Positions 34,081 through 46,900 of a stretch of DNA of 64,000 nt are shown here, in pieces; the first letter of the stretch is position 1; every line of letters begins with the position of its first letter. The stretch comes from Mesorhabditis belari (lineage: Eukaryota > Nematoda > Chromadorea > Rhabditida > Rhabditidae). The stretch lies in assembly GCA_958450365.1 (NCBI GenBank), contig CAUEEP010000892.1, positions 669,001 through 733,000 of the forward strand, read 5' to 3'. Both the position numbers and the translations under genes were made by a program. The notes below the pieces were generated by a model. The model was not told the DNA's origin and did no database searches. It was given only the letters and a program-made list of their open reading frames with translations.

Positions 34081-37000
34081 ATGAACGTCTCGAAAACTCG
34101 CGAAGTTCTGGAGGTGCTCGTCGTTTGGTTGATCATGACAGGTAGTTTTTGGGATTAAATAACTATAAGGACCGACTTCGCATCTATCCTGGTTCAAAGC
34201 TAGTCAATAACCATTTTCTAGCGTAGTCCAGCAATTTTGGGCCGGAAAGCCAGGCCAAGCCAAAAGTCAGGTCCAAGAACTTTTCTATGGATCAAGCCTG
34301 CAATAAAACTAGATCGATAGAACACTTTCCAGTATTCAGGTTCAACACAAATAATAAAGCATCCTGGTACTTTCATACCCGAAATTCCGAACATCTACCA
34401 TCAAAATTAATTCCAGCGCTCGCCAATGCTTTTGGAAGGATCAAAGATGCTCTAAGGTCTCAACGTGCCGTCAGCTTCCAATCAGACCCAACTCAACCGG
34501 GACTTCTTGAGATCAGTGGGGATACACTTTCGCAATTTCAAGGGTTTTGGAGTTCCGCATCTGCTTTGGTGGGTAGAGTGTCTTCCGGTCGAGTAATGCC
34601 TTTGCTAAAAGGCATTTATTTAAGGAAACTACTATTGTCAAACCGTTAGTTAACATCCACCAACCCCGCTCTTGGTAACTTTGACGAGAAATTAAAAGGC
34701 TCTTTAAATGATCATTGAATGACAACCGATCTGACTGATCAAAAAAATCAAAAAATTAATCTGTATCACTATCTTTGTCATCAACATACAAGATTTCCAT
34801 TAATTGATCTGATAGACGTTCGATCTCCTGCTCTGGCTCTGGAAGAGATCCTGAGGCTGTGAATCGAAGCATTGGCCTACCCAAATTCGGACTTCGTCAT
34901 GGTTCTTGAAGTGTTTATCAGCCAGGAAATGCTGCATTGATCGAAATAAGTGTGGTAGTCTGAGGGTGCCAGATCTGGACTATACGGCGGATCTGGGAGA
35001 CATTCCCAACCCAATATCCTCGAGTTCTTCCTGCGTCTTCTTTACCGCGTGTGGGCGCGCGTAATCTTGCAGATATCTCACAGTCGATGTGTTTACACCT
35101 TGACTCTTGAGAGTCTGGTCTAATCGTTCCAGCTGTTGCACATGTAGATCTGAGGTGACTGTTAGACGAGAAGATAGAACCTCAAAGTGTATAAGACCAC
35201 GGGAATTCCACCAAACAGACAACATGGCCTTTCTTCCATGGGGACCACGTTGTGGCGTCGTTTTTGGATGTTCTCCTGGACTCGTTGCAAGTTCCGGAGT
35301 CGACAAGGCTTGGGTCGGTTTATGGGCAAATGTGCCACATAAAATTTTAATTTTAATTTCCAGGCCCCAGCCAGATAGATTTTGGTGTTTTTGGACTATT
35401 TTTCATCATATAAAAACAAAACTATAGGCGGTTTCCGAAAAAATGTTTTTGAGGAGATCCGACCTTACAACTCCCTCCCCCTTGAAATAAATCTCCTTTA
35501 AAAAACGCATTACTTGAGAGGAGTACACTCTCGTTATGAGAATTGTTATTATAAACCTCATGAGTGCAGGTACTTTTCGTTGCCAGTTTCACAAACCTTT
35601 TCGCGATCTATTACTCGATCAAAAATGATGACTTACTGCTAAGCGTTCGGTAAGTTTACTGTACCACCTTGGCTGAGCTCATTTGTAAACAGACTTTTTC
35701 AGGCTCATCTTGACGGGAGAAAATCTGCAACGCCTTGTCTATACAATAACTCAACTCATAGCCAACTTGTGCACAGTCTTATCGTCTGCTGGGTAAAAAC
35801 CTTTATACGACATTTTATGAATGAATAAAGGATTCAGATAACATAATGTTGATGTTGAGTCTTTAAATATAGTTATGCTAAAAATATATGTGCGTAGATA
35901 AATTGGCCTGAAATTGTAAAGTTGAGTGGCTAACTACAATATGAATCAAATTTTCTATTCTTTACTTAAAAAGACCAATTCAGGTGTACCAGTGACATCA
36001 TCAACTTTATTATCCTGAAAGCACGGAGTTTATCCGTCGTGATCGCATTTTGTCAAATGTTCGTCTCATTCAAGTTTCAAAAAAGTGCACTACTTTCGAA
36101 AAAAATGTTTTTAGTCGTTTCATGGCTGTTTCTTTCGATGGAATGCTCTTCAAGTCTGCAACAAGGAAACCCCTCCTTCAGTTTACCATTTGTTATTCGC
36201 TAGCTATTTCTCTTTTCTTCGTATCAGCATTTACAACAAATGGAATAGTGAATATTTATGTGACCCCAACTCTGACATATTTCATGATCACAATGGATTT
36301 TTTCACTTTTTCAAAGCTTCGAAAAGTAGGTTGAAGTAATGATTCTTAGTAGAGTGTGAGACTTAGCTGAATGACTCCAAAGTTTCGATGGCGGAGAGGC
36401 GTTTAATGGTTCAGGTGAGGAATTGGTTTGAAAGTCGAGTATCAAAATCAATAGTAATCTATTTGATTGGCAACTTGAAAGTTGGTACCCTTTTTAGTAG
36501 TGTTCATAAAACATATTTCAATTGATCAATTGACCTCTTCTTTAAAGAAAAATTATATATTATCTGATTTAAGACCTAGTTAAGCAAATTTGGGTAAATT
36601 TTCAAACGAATTTGAGCAGAAATTCAAATTTTTCCGGAAAATTCATAAAATCTGTAACAAAAACGATTGATTAAATCTAGCTGAAAATTAGGCTATTTAT
36701 CTTACTTGTTATGCTCTCTTTTCTCTATTGACACTAAAGTAGGTTTATGTGGAAGAAAGTGCGCAAATCGCTTCATCGAGTGTTCATCATTTTTGGCTCC
36801 TCAACTTCGTACCTCTTAGAAACCTACAAAACCCAAACTTTTCTAAATCTGGCAAGAGCCTGTTTTGGAGAATAAATTGGTAAAGAACCATTGGTAAAGA
36901 ACCTAGATTAATCCATGCACTAGTTATTTCTAAAAATTGCAATAAATAAGTGCACCAATTATTTTCAAGTTGCCAATCTAATAAATTACCAAGGCTATTT

Positions 37001-37685
37001 GTCTTCTTTGTACCTAAACAGAGTCTGTGACTAGTTTTTGTGTTCTTTCACTCTGGGCTAGACTTGAGTAGAGAGAGACCAAAACTTGTTATTTTTTCAA
37101 AATAATCACAATTCACAATTGTTAAAATTTTCATTTGAACTTTGTTTTCTGACCTTAAAGAAAAAAAGCTAGTTCAAAAACTTCATGAAAATGATACGTT
37201 TCGGTCTCGGTAAGGTCCCGTTAAGATCTTTCTATCTAGCCTTGGTTCATTCAATTCAATTGTTTCTTCTGAAGAGATCCAACCTGCAAGGTACCTAACT
37301 GCTCAGAAAACGGTTTTCAGATGATTGGTAGCTCCACATACTACTTTATGTACTATTTTGTCTCGAGTCTGATCACCATTGTACAGTATCCATTCTTTGG
37401 ATACTTCTTATCTAGTGTGGCATTGCAAGTGAACTCAAATATCTCCTTATGGATTTTCACCCTTGGACTCAGGTTTTGCTTCATTTTCTCAGTCTTAGTT
37501 TAATACCTCCGTTCAGCTCTTTGAACATGATCTATTTAAAAAAGAGGGTCCACTCATTGAGTGAAAAAGAAAGGAACAACAACTCAACTACTTCTCAATC
37601 CGTCCAAAGCATAACGGTCACTCGAACAACTCGACACCCAAAATCTGATGTCATTTGTCATTCTCGTGAAAAACCTTTTCATTGA
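34081..37685 (+). CDS. Serpentine chemoreceptor-like gene, copy D, intact with altered tail
   Basis: Exons: 34081-34141, 34417-34568, 35570-35649, 35703-35792, 35984-36073, 36115-36325, 37321-37472, 37517-37685, giving 334 residues. It belongs with copy C (MNVSKTREVLEVLVV; FGRIKDALRSQRA). The intron between exons 5 and 6 is 41 nt, one A longer than the 40 nt of all other copies. This change would break the frame if the segment were exon, so it supports the intron call. In exon 8 a deletion removes the common tail and shifts the frame, so the protein ends SREKPFH instead of NSTPKI. The hydrophobic segments are kept. Receptor role inferred as for copy A. Confidence 0.78.
34867..35345 (-). mobile_element. 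Third-family mariner fragment in copy D intron 2
   Basis: The minus strand encodes MLSVWWNSRGLIHFEVLSSR, then YLQDYARPHA (second catalytic Asp region; the usual H-D-N is changed to Q-D-Y), followed by frameshifted pieces resembling SRSGTLRLPHLFRSMQHFLA. Both termini are lost. It is shared with copy C at the equivalent position and so is older than their duplication. Confidence 0.7.
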
Positions 37686-37699
37686 GCTTATTTAAGAAA

Positions 37700-39700
37700 A
37701 CACCAGAATTGAACATAACACTCGAGCGATATTTCCGTTTTTCAGTTGCAGTAGGCGGCTCCACTCACGCAGGAGCCACCATTCGGATAGTCGTTTCTCG
37801 AACAGGAAGAGTTGATGTTCTGAAAATCATCAACTTTGAAACAATACAAGAAAATTGTGACAATGTGTCTGGTTTTTCGGAATAAACTAATCAACTTTTG
37901 ATCTGCCGTAACAATGGAGTCGAGAAAACCGGCGGTCTTTGCTCGGTGGAAGAGAATTCCAGCCATTGTAACTCGAGCCGCCCTGTGTTGCGTCGCTGCG
38001 CTGATGTGGCACCCATTTTCCACACCGATTCGTCTTACCAATTGCATGCAAATGCAAATTCATCACTGTCTCGGAAGCGCTGAAACCAAGTCCGACTTTG
38101 ACGTTCGGACAGCACGTCATTGCCGAATACTTTGCACATAGTAAGATGAGATACCTCAGCCTTTCTGCCTTTATTATAGATAAATATATTCAATAAATTT
38201 TTATTATGTCCAAAAAATAAACAAACAAGTGTGACGGAAGTTTCATCTGCACCAACCTAATATTTTATGGGTAGTTCTATTTTATTGCCGGTTTTTGATT
38301 TGGCTCATTGCAACTCCTCATTAACGTTTCAGCATTTTTTTATCTGCAAAAAGAATTTCCCCGGGAGAGTGCATTTATCTCGGACAGAACTTAGTGTAAC
38401 CGGCAATCGGCTTCGAATTTTTGGGGAATCCAAACACCCAATGAAAGTATGGTGTAATGACAAGGAAACAATTTCTGCCTAAGAAACATCAAGATAAAAA
38501 GCGAACCAAAACACAGCCTGATGAATTCCCAGCAGATAAATCGGCGACAATTATTGCTTTTTATTGGATAACTTTGAACTTCTTGCACCGCGATCCTTTA
38601 AAAACAGAGTTGAAATGCAAAGTGTCAAGGAAATCCTCGGGCATTCGATACCAGTTTCTGCTTTCAAATTGTCTCAGTCCCACTGATTCTCATTTTCTTT
38701 TTGTCTTGTCCAATCAGGTGTCCACCTGGACTGCAACTTAAATAGTCTATAGATATTTAAAATCTACGGACGCTTTTCATTAGATTCTTGAGTTTGTGTA
38801 AAAATTAAAAACTTCATTCGTTTCAGACAAGACTTGAAACGTGATTAATTAGAAAAAATGAAAGCTGTCAAAAATGTGTCCATTTTTGTTAGCCAAGATA
38901 ACCTCACGTTTGCAATAATGGAGCTCAAAAAGTACTTACTTTTATAGTAATTAACTCTAAAAACGTATTAATGTAGAAAAAGAGTGAAAAAGACGATTTT
39001 TTAGAAACCCAAACTCTAATTTAACTGTTTTTCAGAATCGCATAACATTTTTTGTACTGCTCTGCTAGGGTTGCCAAAATTCTTAAAAAATGACACGCTT
39101 TTTCTATTCTATGTAAAATTATTGTTATTTTTCAGCTTAGGTTAATGTATTCCCTTAGAAAGCCAAAAAGATACATTAAACGCAACATTACGGGGTTCCC
39201 CAAAAGTTTGCAAACTTTTCAAAATTGGTTCATTTTTGTGTTATTTATGCAATTATTTTTCCATTTTAGCTTCTATTAATTATTTGAATTGATTTTTGTT
39301 ATCTCTGTTAACAAAAAGTGCACCCAATCGTCCCCCACCCCCAGTTGATTTTGTACATAAAAACAGGGAAGTGCTTCAAAAATTTGATCGAATTTGAACA
39401 AACAAGTAAATTTTAGCGTGCCTTAAGAAATACAATATAAATTTTATCCCAGAAGTCTAAAAATTGAAGCCCAAGAAAGTTCTTTTTGGGTAACTAGTTC
39501 AGTTGCCGAAGGCGGCTCCATTTTGACTCGATTGGAAACTTGATTTGAACTCAGCAACAGGTAACATTTGATGGAATTAGCCATTCAGCAAAGCCAAGAC
39601 TTTCCCAATCTTCCAGGATAAAACGTCTTTCTATTTTTGAATCTATAAGTTTGCGAGTTTCCTTCATGATTCAGTTTGGATTTTGTTCAAATTTAAACTC
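37700..39700. repeat. Array repeat unit between copies D and E
   Basis: Contains R1 (37745-37880), a shortened mariner (37886-38260), R5 (38270-38745), the AT-rich block (38755-39010) and R7 (39060-39520), followed by the receptor leader (39525-39711). R3 and R4 are missing, so this unit is shorter than the others. Confidence 0.6.
37886..38260 (-). mobile_element. Mariner remnant downstream of receptor copy D
   Basis: The same insertion as at 29300-29795, with an additional internal deletion that removes the catalytic-region pieces. KTNRCGKWVPHQ and FLDSIVTAD remain on the minus strand, and the right terminal repeat ends at 38260 next to TA. Confidence 0.7.
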
Positions 39701-40057
39701 GATTTTAAGTAATGAGGGACGTGCTGAAAAATTTTCGCGAAGTCTTGGAGGTGCTTGTCGTTGGGTCGATTCTAACAGGTTGGATCTGTCGACTGACTGT
39801 GTGTACCATTTATTTATAGCATAGCAAGGAGAAATTATTTTTTTATATGTATTTGTTCAAATCTATCTAATAGCCGTTTTTCTCACGAGGAAACGGACTA
39901 AGCGCCAAGTTCCGAATCGTTATGAAACTGTATGGACCTTATTGAATCGATCATGCTGATCAAAATGAGCTAAAAATTAGCTGTCAACAACCACGCAAAC
40001 GCGAGATAACGCAAACGCGAGACGCAATAAACAGAGTTTTTCTTCTTTTTCTTTGTA

Positions 40058-41323
40058 TCAGGTTGGCAACTAAATAATGGCCCTTTTCAGTAAAAACAAA
40101 AAATTTATTAACAAGATGAACAAATATCAACATCAATCCAAAAGGTATTCTCCGTCATTCTTTATTACTTCTTTCCACTTTTGACGGAGCAACTGGGTAC
40201 CTCTCTTGAAAAATTCTTCTGGTTGATCGTCAAAGAACTTCTGCACTGAAATTCGGACTTCCTCAAGGTCATTGAACTTTTTCTCGGCTAGAAAGTGTTG
40301 CATCGATCGAAAAAGATGGTAATCACTAGGCCCCATATCCGGGCTGTATGGCGCATGAGGAAGAACATTCCAGCCCAACTCCTCGATTTTCTCCATTGTA
40401 AGTTTTGCAGTGTGTGGTTTTGCGTTATCATGGAGAAAATGAATTGAAGAGGGTTCGAGTCCTTGAGAGCGAATTGCTTGATCTACACGATGTAGTTGAG
40501 ACGAATAGAGTTCTGAATTAACCGTTTGCCGGCTTTTGAGAACCTCGAAATGCACCAACCCACGAGAACTCCACCACACACAGAGGAGAGTTTTCTTTGA
40601 GTGAATATCCGGCTTCGGCGTTGGTTTTGGGTCTTCGTTTGTGCTAAGCCACTGTCGTTTTCGCGTTCGATTATCATAAAAGATCCATTTTTCATCAGAA
40701 GTGACAATGGAATCCAAGAAGCTTCCCTTTTTCGCAAGTTTTAGTAGTATTCCAGCGGTGATAACACGAGTAGCCTTATTTTCTTCGCTCAATTCATGCG
40801 GAATGCACTTTCCACTGCGGTTACTTTTCCCCAATGCATGAAGTCGCTTTTCGATTGCAGTATGCGAAAGGCCCAATCGATCCCCTAGCTCGCGTGATGT
40901 TTGACTTGGATCCTCCTTTAAAGCTGCTTCCAAAATATCGTTCTGCAGAAGTTCGGGTCGTCCTTGGCGAGGCTCATCTTCAAGACTTTCATCCCCTTCC
41001 TCGAACCGTCGATACCATCTCTTACATTGTGTTTCGGAAAGAGCTTCATCACCAAAAACTCGCAATAAATCTCTGTGGGATTCAGCAGCTGTTTTGTCTT
41101 GTTTGTAGTCGTACCAGAGACAGACACGCATTCGATATTTGAGATCTTCCATTTCTAAGCAAAATTATTTGAAAGGTATCAAATCAAGGAAAGTAAAAAA
41201 CGTATAATAATGCACCAGAAATTCAGTAATATTCAATTAACAACAAGCGAGGGTAGATTAAACGCAAAGATTAAAAGATTTTATCAAAAAAGGGCGAGGG
41301 CCATTATTTAGTTGCCAATCTAA
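40058..41323 (-). mobile_element. Complete mariner element
   Basis: 1,266 bp. The outer terminal repeat reads GGTTGGCAACTAAATAATGG (from 40061) on the left and GATTGGCAACTAAATAATGG, inverted, on the right (ending near 41320). About 24 of the first 27 bases match, and TA flanks both sides (40056-40057 and 41324-41325). It carries one uninterrupted transposase gene on the minus strand. Its terminal repeat differs from every other mariner remnant in the window, and it is the only full-length copy, suggesting a young insertion. It lies in what was intron 1 of receptor copy E. Confidence 0.92.
40133..41152 (-). CDS. Mariner transposase, 339 aa, intact
   Basis: Cut-and-paste DNA transposase acting in the nucleus. 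The N-terminal half carries the paired HTH DNA-binding domain (YDYKQDKTAAESHRDLLRVF from about residue 15; second HTH about 75-110). The catalytic aspartates are D153 (TSDEKWIFYD), D242 (LHDNAKPH) and D277 (YSPDMGPSDYHLF), with 34 residues between the last two. That is the DD34D spacing that defines mariner. Length matches the usual 340-350 residues, with no stop or frameshift. The linker motif normally W-V-P-H-E-L reads C-I-P-H-E-L at residues 116-121; the W-to-C change needs a single base and may affect dimer assembly. The start is the only in-frame ATG before the conserved region. Confidence 0.93.
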   Translation of the reverse strand: MEDLKYRMRVCLWYDYKQDKTAAESHRDLLRVFGDEALSETQCKRWYRRFEEGDESLEDEPRQGRPELLQNDILEAALKEDPSQTSRELGDRLGLSHTAIEKRLHALGKSNRSGKCIPHELSEENKATRVITAGILLKLAKKGSFLDSIVTSDEKWIFYDNRTRKRQWLSTNEDPKPTPKPDIHSKKTLLCVWWSSRGLVHFEVLKSRQTVNSELYSSQLHRVDQAIRSQGLEPSSIHFLHDNAKPHTAKLTMEKIEELGWNVLPHAPYSPDMGPSDYHLFRSMQHFLAEKKFNDLEEVRISVQKFFDDQPEEFFKRGTQLLRQKWKEVIKNDGEYLLD

Positions 41324-43340
41324 TATTTTCTTTTTTTTCTGTCTTTCTTTTTAAACTTTTCCATTGTTCCAGTTTTGGTTATGCAATTCCAGTATGAGGT
41401 GGAAAGACTAAGACAAAATCTGATTTCATTTATCCTTTTGGCGAAAAACATCTTTCAATTCAGTTTATAGATGAAAACACATAAATCAAGAATCACACTC
41501 AAGGGAAATTCTCGTTTTTCAGTTACAGAAGGCTGAGCCATTCACAAAGAAACCACCATTCAAGTTGACGCTTGCCGCACAGCAAGCGGCGACGCAGTTC
41601 TGAAAATGATCAACTTAGAAATGAGATAAGAAAATCGTGACAATGATGTACTTTACTAATTGTTCACTTTTTTGGGACACTATTTTTTAAGTATTAAATC
41701 AAAGTCAAAAACACTATTAAATCGAATTTAAAATCAGTACATAGGTTTTGCTCAAGACCTTTTGTAGGCTCAAAGTAGATGCTTAATCTGATGTTTAACT
41801 GTTAAGAACTCTTGGGGAACTATCACTTATCGATAAAATTGTGTTAAACATTTCGGACGACAAACATTTTGCATTCGGTCAGCTAAGAGTTGTGGCCAAT
41901 GGAACAGACAAACACATTCTAAACGGTTCGCCCTTTCTGAAAGCCCCGAATAGATCTTCCGTTTCAGCCAGACGTCATGTGCTCCTATAGTGCCACATAC
42001 CAATATTTCTTGAGTTCAGTCTAGTTCAAATATTTCATCAAAACACAATAAATCACTGGTTGATGTGAACTTTTTTAGATAAAAGTTCTAGATATTTTTG
42101 CCACGATTACCTAGAGACCCATTTCTCGACTTTCGTGGTGCGGTAACTTTCAACTTTCAACCAAACACATAGAAACCTCCACACTATCGGTAGTTACGGG
42201 TAGCTTTAAAAAAAATAGGTACATTTTAGAAAAGACACTACTTGACATAAAAACACTCTAGTACTCCCACTATCAGTCTAGGTTGTTCTCTATTCTTTCA
42301 CCGATACCACTCATTTCATCATCTGCGCCATCGATTACTGCAACGAAACACCGGGAAAAGCTGCTGCCAATTTGTCGTTTTTCAACTTTGATGAACAATT
42401 TATTCCACATTACCGAACCATTTTCCACACGGATCAACCATTCGAAGAAAGGACAACGGGTTTCCCTTTGATTCGACATGACAAGTCTTCAGAGAGGACT
42501 GGTCGGATTTGTTTACTTTTTCTCTTCTCAATGTACATAAAGTTTATTTTTTGAAGAGAATTTTATCGATTTCAAGAGAATAATTCTCTAACTGGATCCA
42601 GTGGAGACGATGTTTTCCATCGAATTGCTCAATTTTCCTCATCTTTACGCAACAAATATATGGTGGCCATATTAGATGAATAGATAACTTGGAGTCAGTT
42701 AACAGTCAGAAGATTGTTTTTGTTTATTGGAATCAACTTGAATAAATCAAGAAAAGAAAAGGTACTAACAGAAATTTTCTCAAAAACTAAAACAGAATTG
42801 GCAAAATCGCTATCCACGCCAGATACTAAAGAAGTACCCAGGGTTTAACTTTTTTAAATTTGTTTACTCGAATGTGTTTTTTTAATGATAATAAGCTGTA
42901 TGATAATTTATTTTGGCGATGAATTCGATGCAAATTTCATGCAATTCAAAGGGAAAACTTTTCCAATCCAATCGCAAAATGCTTGCTGTAACTGGTTTAT
43001 GCATTCTTTGTATTTTCATCTTGAATTGCATAAGTATTCGAGTTTGAACTCTACTCATCCTGTTGCAAAATACGCTATTACAAGAAAAACCAAAACTAAT
43101 CAAACGAAACTATAGTAAGTTCTGTCCAAAACAAATGTGTTTCCTCCGGGAATTCTTTTGAAAGAATTCAAAATGTTAAAACGTTCATGTGGAGTTGCGA
43201 TGAGAGAAATCGAAAACGGCAAAGGCAAAGGCAAAACTTGAATACTTATGCAAAAGGAATTCCGTGCAGAAATATGTGATTTCTCTTTAGGTTTTAGTGA
43301 TAAGAATTGAACTTTCATTTATACTTTCATTTATACAAAT
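41324..43340. repeat. Repeat blocks within relic E
   Basis: About 41340-41420 matches copy B intron 1 (19811-19870) in inverted orientation. It is followed by receptor-end sequence and R1 (41420-41680), R2 (41870-42060), R3 with the small minus-strand frame (42170-42500) and R4 (42840-43320). R4 here ends abruptly at remnants of receptor exon 6. Confidence 0.6.
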
Positions 43341-43989
43341 AGTCGAATAGTGAATAAGTATGTGTCTCTAACTCTGACATATTTCATGATCACAATGGAC
43401 TTTTTCACTTTTTCAAAGATTCAAAGTAGGTTGAGGTAATGATTCTCAAAAGATGTGAGACTTAGCTGAGTAGCTCCAAAGCAGCTTCAAAGGCGGAGAG
43501 GCATTTAATGATTCAGGTTGGTTCAGGTTTAGGACATTTAATGAAGAATTGGTTACTTGAAAATTGTTTAGCAAAATCGTAAGTGTCTTCTGTGCCTAAA
43601 GTCCCTTCTGTTTCCCAAAACAGTTTTTTTGATCTATCTGAAGACAACAAACGAGTCACAAAACGCTTTCAGATGATCGGTAGCTCAACATACTACTATA
43701 TGAGCTATTTTGTCTCAAGTCTGATCACCATTGTACAGATCCATTCTTCGGTTACTTCTTATCGAATGTGGGATTGCAAGTGAACTCAAAGGTCTCCACA
43801 TGTATTTACACGCTTGGACTGAGGTTTTGTCGCACTTTCTCAGTCTTAACTCTGATACCTTTTTTTAGTTATATAAACATGGTATACTTGAAAAAAAAGG
43901 TGTCCCCAGGGAGTGAAAAAGAAAAGTACAACAACTCAACTTCTTCTCAATCCGTCAAGAGTACAATGTTACAAGAGTATTAGAGCTCT

Positions 43990-46900
43990 AACTCGACACC
44001 CAAAATCTGATTTCATTTAACCTTTTGGCGAAAAACATATTTCAATTCAGTTTATAGAAGAAAACACATAAATCAAGAATAACACTCAAGGGAAATTCTC
44101 GTTTTTCAGTTACGGAAGGCTGAGCCATTCACACAGAAACCACCATTTAAGTTGGTGTTTGCCGCACTGCAAGCGGCGACCCCGTTCTGAAAATGATCAA
44201 CCTAGAAATGAGATAAGAAAACGGTGACAAGGATGTACTTTACTAATTGTTCAACTTTTTGGGACAAGATTTTTAACTACTGAATCAAAGTCAATTTAAA
44301 TTCAATACATAGGTTTTGTTCAAGAATTTATTTTTTGTTTTGTTCAACCTGACGACAGAAATTTTGCATTCGTCAGCTAACCAGAGAACCTTCCCAATTT
44401 ACCCGCGAGTTACAATGTGAGGCAAAAAGGGCCTGAGAAAGAAGGGTCTGAAAATGTACGTTCAGAAACTGTTTTCAAACACCGCTAATCGGCAAAACGC
44501 ACGAAGTTACAGCCATTTAAATTTGGAAAAAATGAAGGCTTTTCTCAAATTTCTGGCACACTGATTTTTGCCGGCGGAAAGGCTTTCCTTTCGCCAGTCA
44601 GCTCGTAGCCTAGTGGTTAGCATGCCTGGTTCGGATCCGCTAGCAGTAAAACATTTGCTTTTTTGAAATTTGAAATTTGAATAATGTTATTTTCTAATGC
44701 TACTTAATGATTGACAATTTATTTAAAAGAAAGTAAGCAAAAAAATTAAAAATCAAGGGTAACTAGCAATTGAGCAAAAATGAACAACCTGAAAAACCTC
44801 CAGACTGTCGGTAGTTATGGGTAGCTTTTAAAAAATAGGTGCATTTTAGAAAAGACGCTCCTTGACATATCTAGTACTCCCATTCTCCGTATAGGTTGGC
44901 CTCTATTCTTTCACCGCCAAACTCATTTCATGACCTGTGCAATCGATTACTGTAACAAAACAAGAAAGATGCTGCCAATTTGTCGTTTTTGAACTTTGAT
45001 GAACAACTTATTCCATATTATCGAGCAATTTTCCACACGGATCAACCATTCGAAGAAAGGACAATGGGATTCCCTTTGGTTCGACACGACAAGTCTTCAG
45101 AGAGGACTAGTCGGATTTGTTTACTTTTTCTCTTCTCAATGTACATAAAGTTTATTTTTTGAACAGAATTTTATCGATTTCGATAGAATCATTCTTTAAC
45201 TGAATCCAGTAGAGATGTTTTCCTTCGAATTACTCAATTTCTCTCATCTTTACGCAACAAATAGATGGTGGCGATATTAGATGAATAGATAACTTTGAGT
45301 CAGTCAACAGCCAGAAGAGTCTTTGTTTATTGGAGTCAAATTCAATGAACCAAAAAAAGAAAGGTTACTAATTTTTTTTTCTCAAAAACTTTTTTTCTTA
45401 AAAGGAACTTTCTCAAAAACTAAAACTAAATTGGCAGAATAGCTATCCTCGCCAGAAACTAAAGAAGTACCCAGGGTTTCACTTATTTTTAAATCCGTTT
45501 GCTCACATGTGTTTTTGTTTTTAACTGTTAACAAGCTGTTTGATATTTTGGCTTTTGGTTATTTTGGCGATGAATTCGATGCAAATTTCATCCGATTCAA
45601 AGTGAAAACTTTTCCAATCCAATCGCAAAATGCATACTTTAACTTGTTTATGATCTCTTTGTATTTTGATCTTGAATTACATAAGTATTCGAGTTTGAAC
45701 GCTACTCATCCTGTTGCAAAGTACGTTATTACAAGAAAAACCAAAACTAATCAAACGAAACTTTAGTAAGTTCTGTCCAAGACAAATTTGCTTCCCATGG
45801 GGAATTCTTTTGAAAGAATTCAAAATGTTAAAATGTTAATGAGTAGTTGCGATGAGATAATCGAAAACGGCAAAAAAATAGAAATTCCGTGCAGAAATCT
45901 GTAATTTCTTAAGTTTAAGTTTCAGTGATTAGAATTGAATTTTCATTTATACTTTATTTCTTTCTCGCTTTTTTAAATTCTCACATATTTGATGAAAGAT
46001 GTGATTCGGTGACAGCGTTAGTCTTGCAATAAAACCACTCTACCAACACCAGCCGTATTGATTCAAATAACACCTAGATAGAGTCAGTACAACTTCGTGT
46101 TCTTTGAAATCGAATGATAATGAATTATCAATGGCTAAAAAATTCACCGAGATTGTCCCCGAGGTGGTCATTTGAATGAAAATCTCGTCGAGAAAACGTA
46201 CCCGAAGAAAAGGTAAAATCTTATGGTCAGAAAATTGAAAATTAGATATGAAACTCCAATTTTACATAGAAGATCTATTTTACAATAAGTTCTATTAGGT
46301 TGGTGCGGATGAAACTGCCGTTGGAACCATTGAATTTTTTCTACTAGTGGGTGCTGCATCGATCGAACCAAGTGGTAGTCGGATGGGGCCAGGTCCGGGC
46401 TATATGGCGGAGGAGGCAGAACTTCCCAGCCCAATCCTTCGATTTTCTGTTTCGTGATCTTCGCGGTGTGGGGTCAAGCATTATCGTGGAGGAATTTTGT
46501 AGTCGCCGTGTTTATGCCTTGACGACGCAACGCCTGGTCCACGCGGCTCAATTGTCCTTTGTAGAGATCCGCCGTGATTCTTAGGCCCAAATCCCAGCAC
46601 CTCAAAATACACGAGACTTTTACTGTTTCACCAAATACAAAGCATCACCTTTTTTCCGTGCATATTCGGTTCACTTTTCATCTGACGCATTTCGTCGAGA
46701 AAACCGGCGGTCTTTGCTCGGAGGAAGAGAATTCCAGCCATTGTAACTCGAGCCGCCTTGTTTGCGTCGCTGAGCTGATGTGGCACCCATTTTCCACATC
46801 GATTCGTCTTACCAATTGCGTGCAAATGGCGGAGGATGGTTGCATGGTCTCAGTCAAACGGCTCTGCAAGCTCCCGGGTTGTTTGGCATGGATCTGATTC

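Larger units (their letters stand above)
39712..43983 (+). pseudogene. Receptor copy E, broken relic
   Basis: Exon 1 is intact in sequence (39712-39778, MRDVLKNFREVLEVLVVGSI). Exons 2-5 and the first half of exon 6 are gone. Later pieces are the end of exon 6 (about 43345-43427), exon 7 (from 43673), which has lost one base near 43738, and exon 8 (43869-43983) with a premature TAG. Between them lie the intact mariner and a rearranged stretch that matches copy B intron 1 in inverted orientation. It cannot encode a receptor. Confidence 0.75.
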
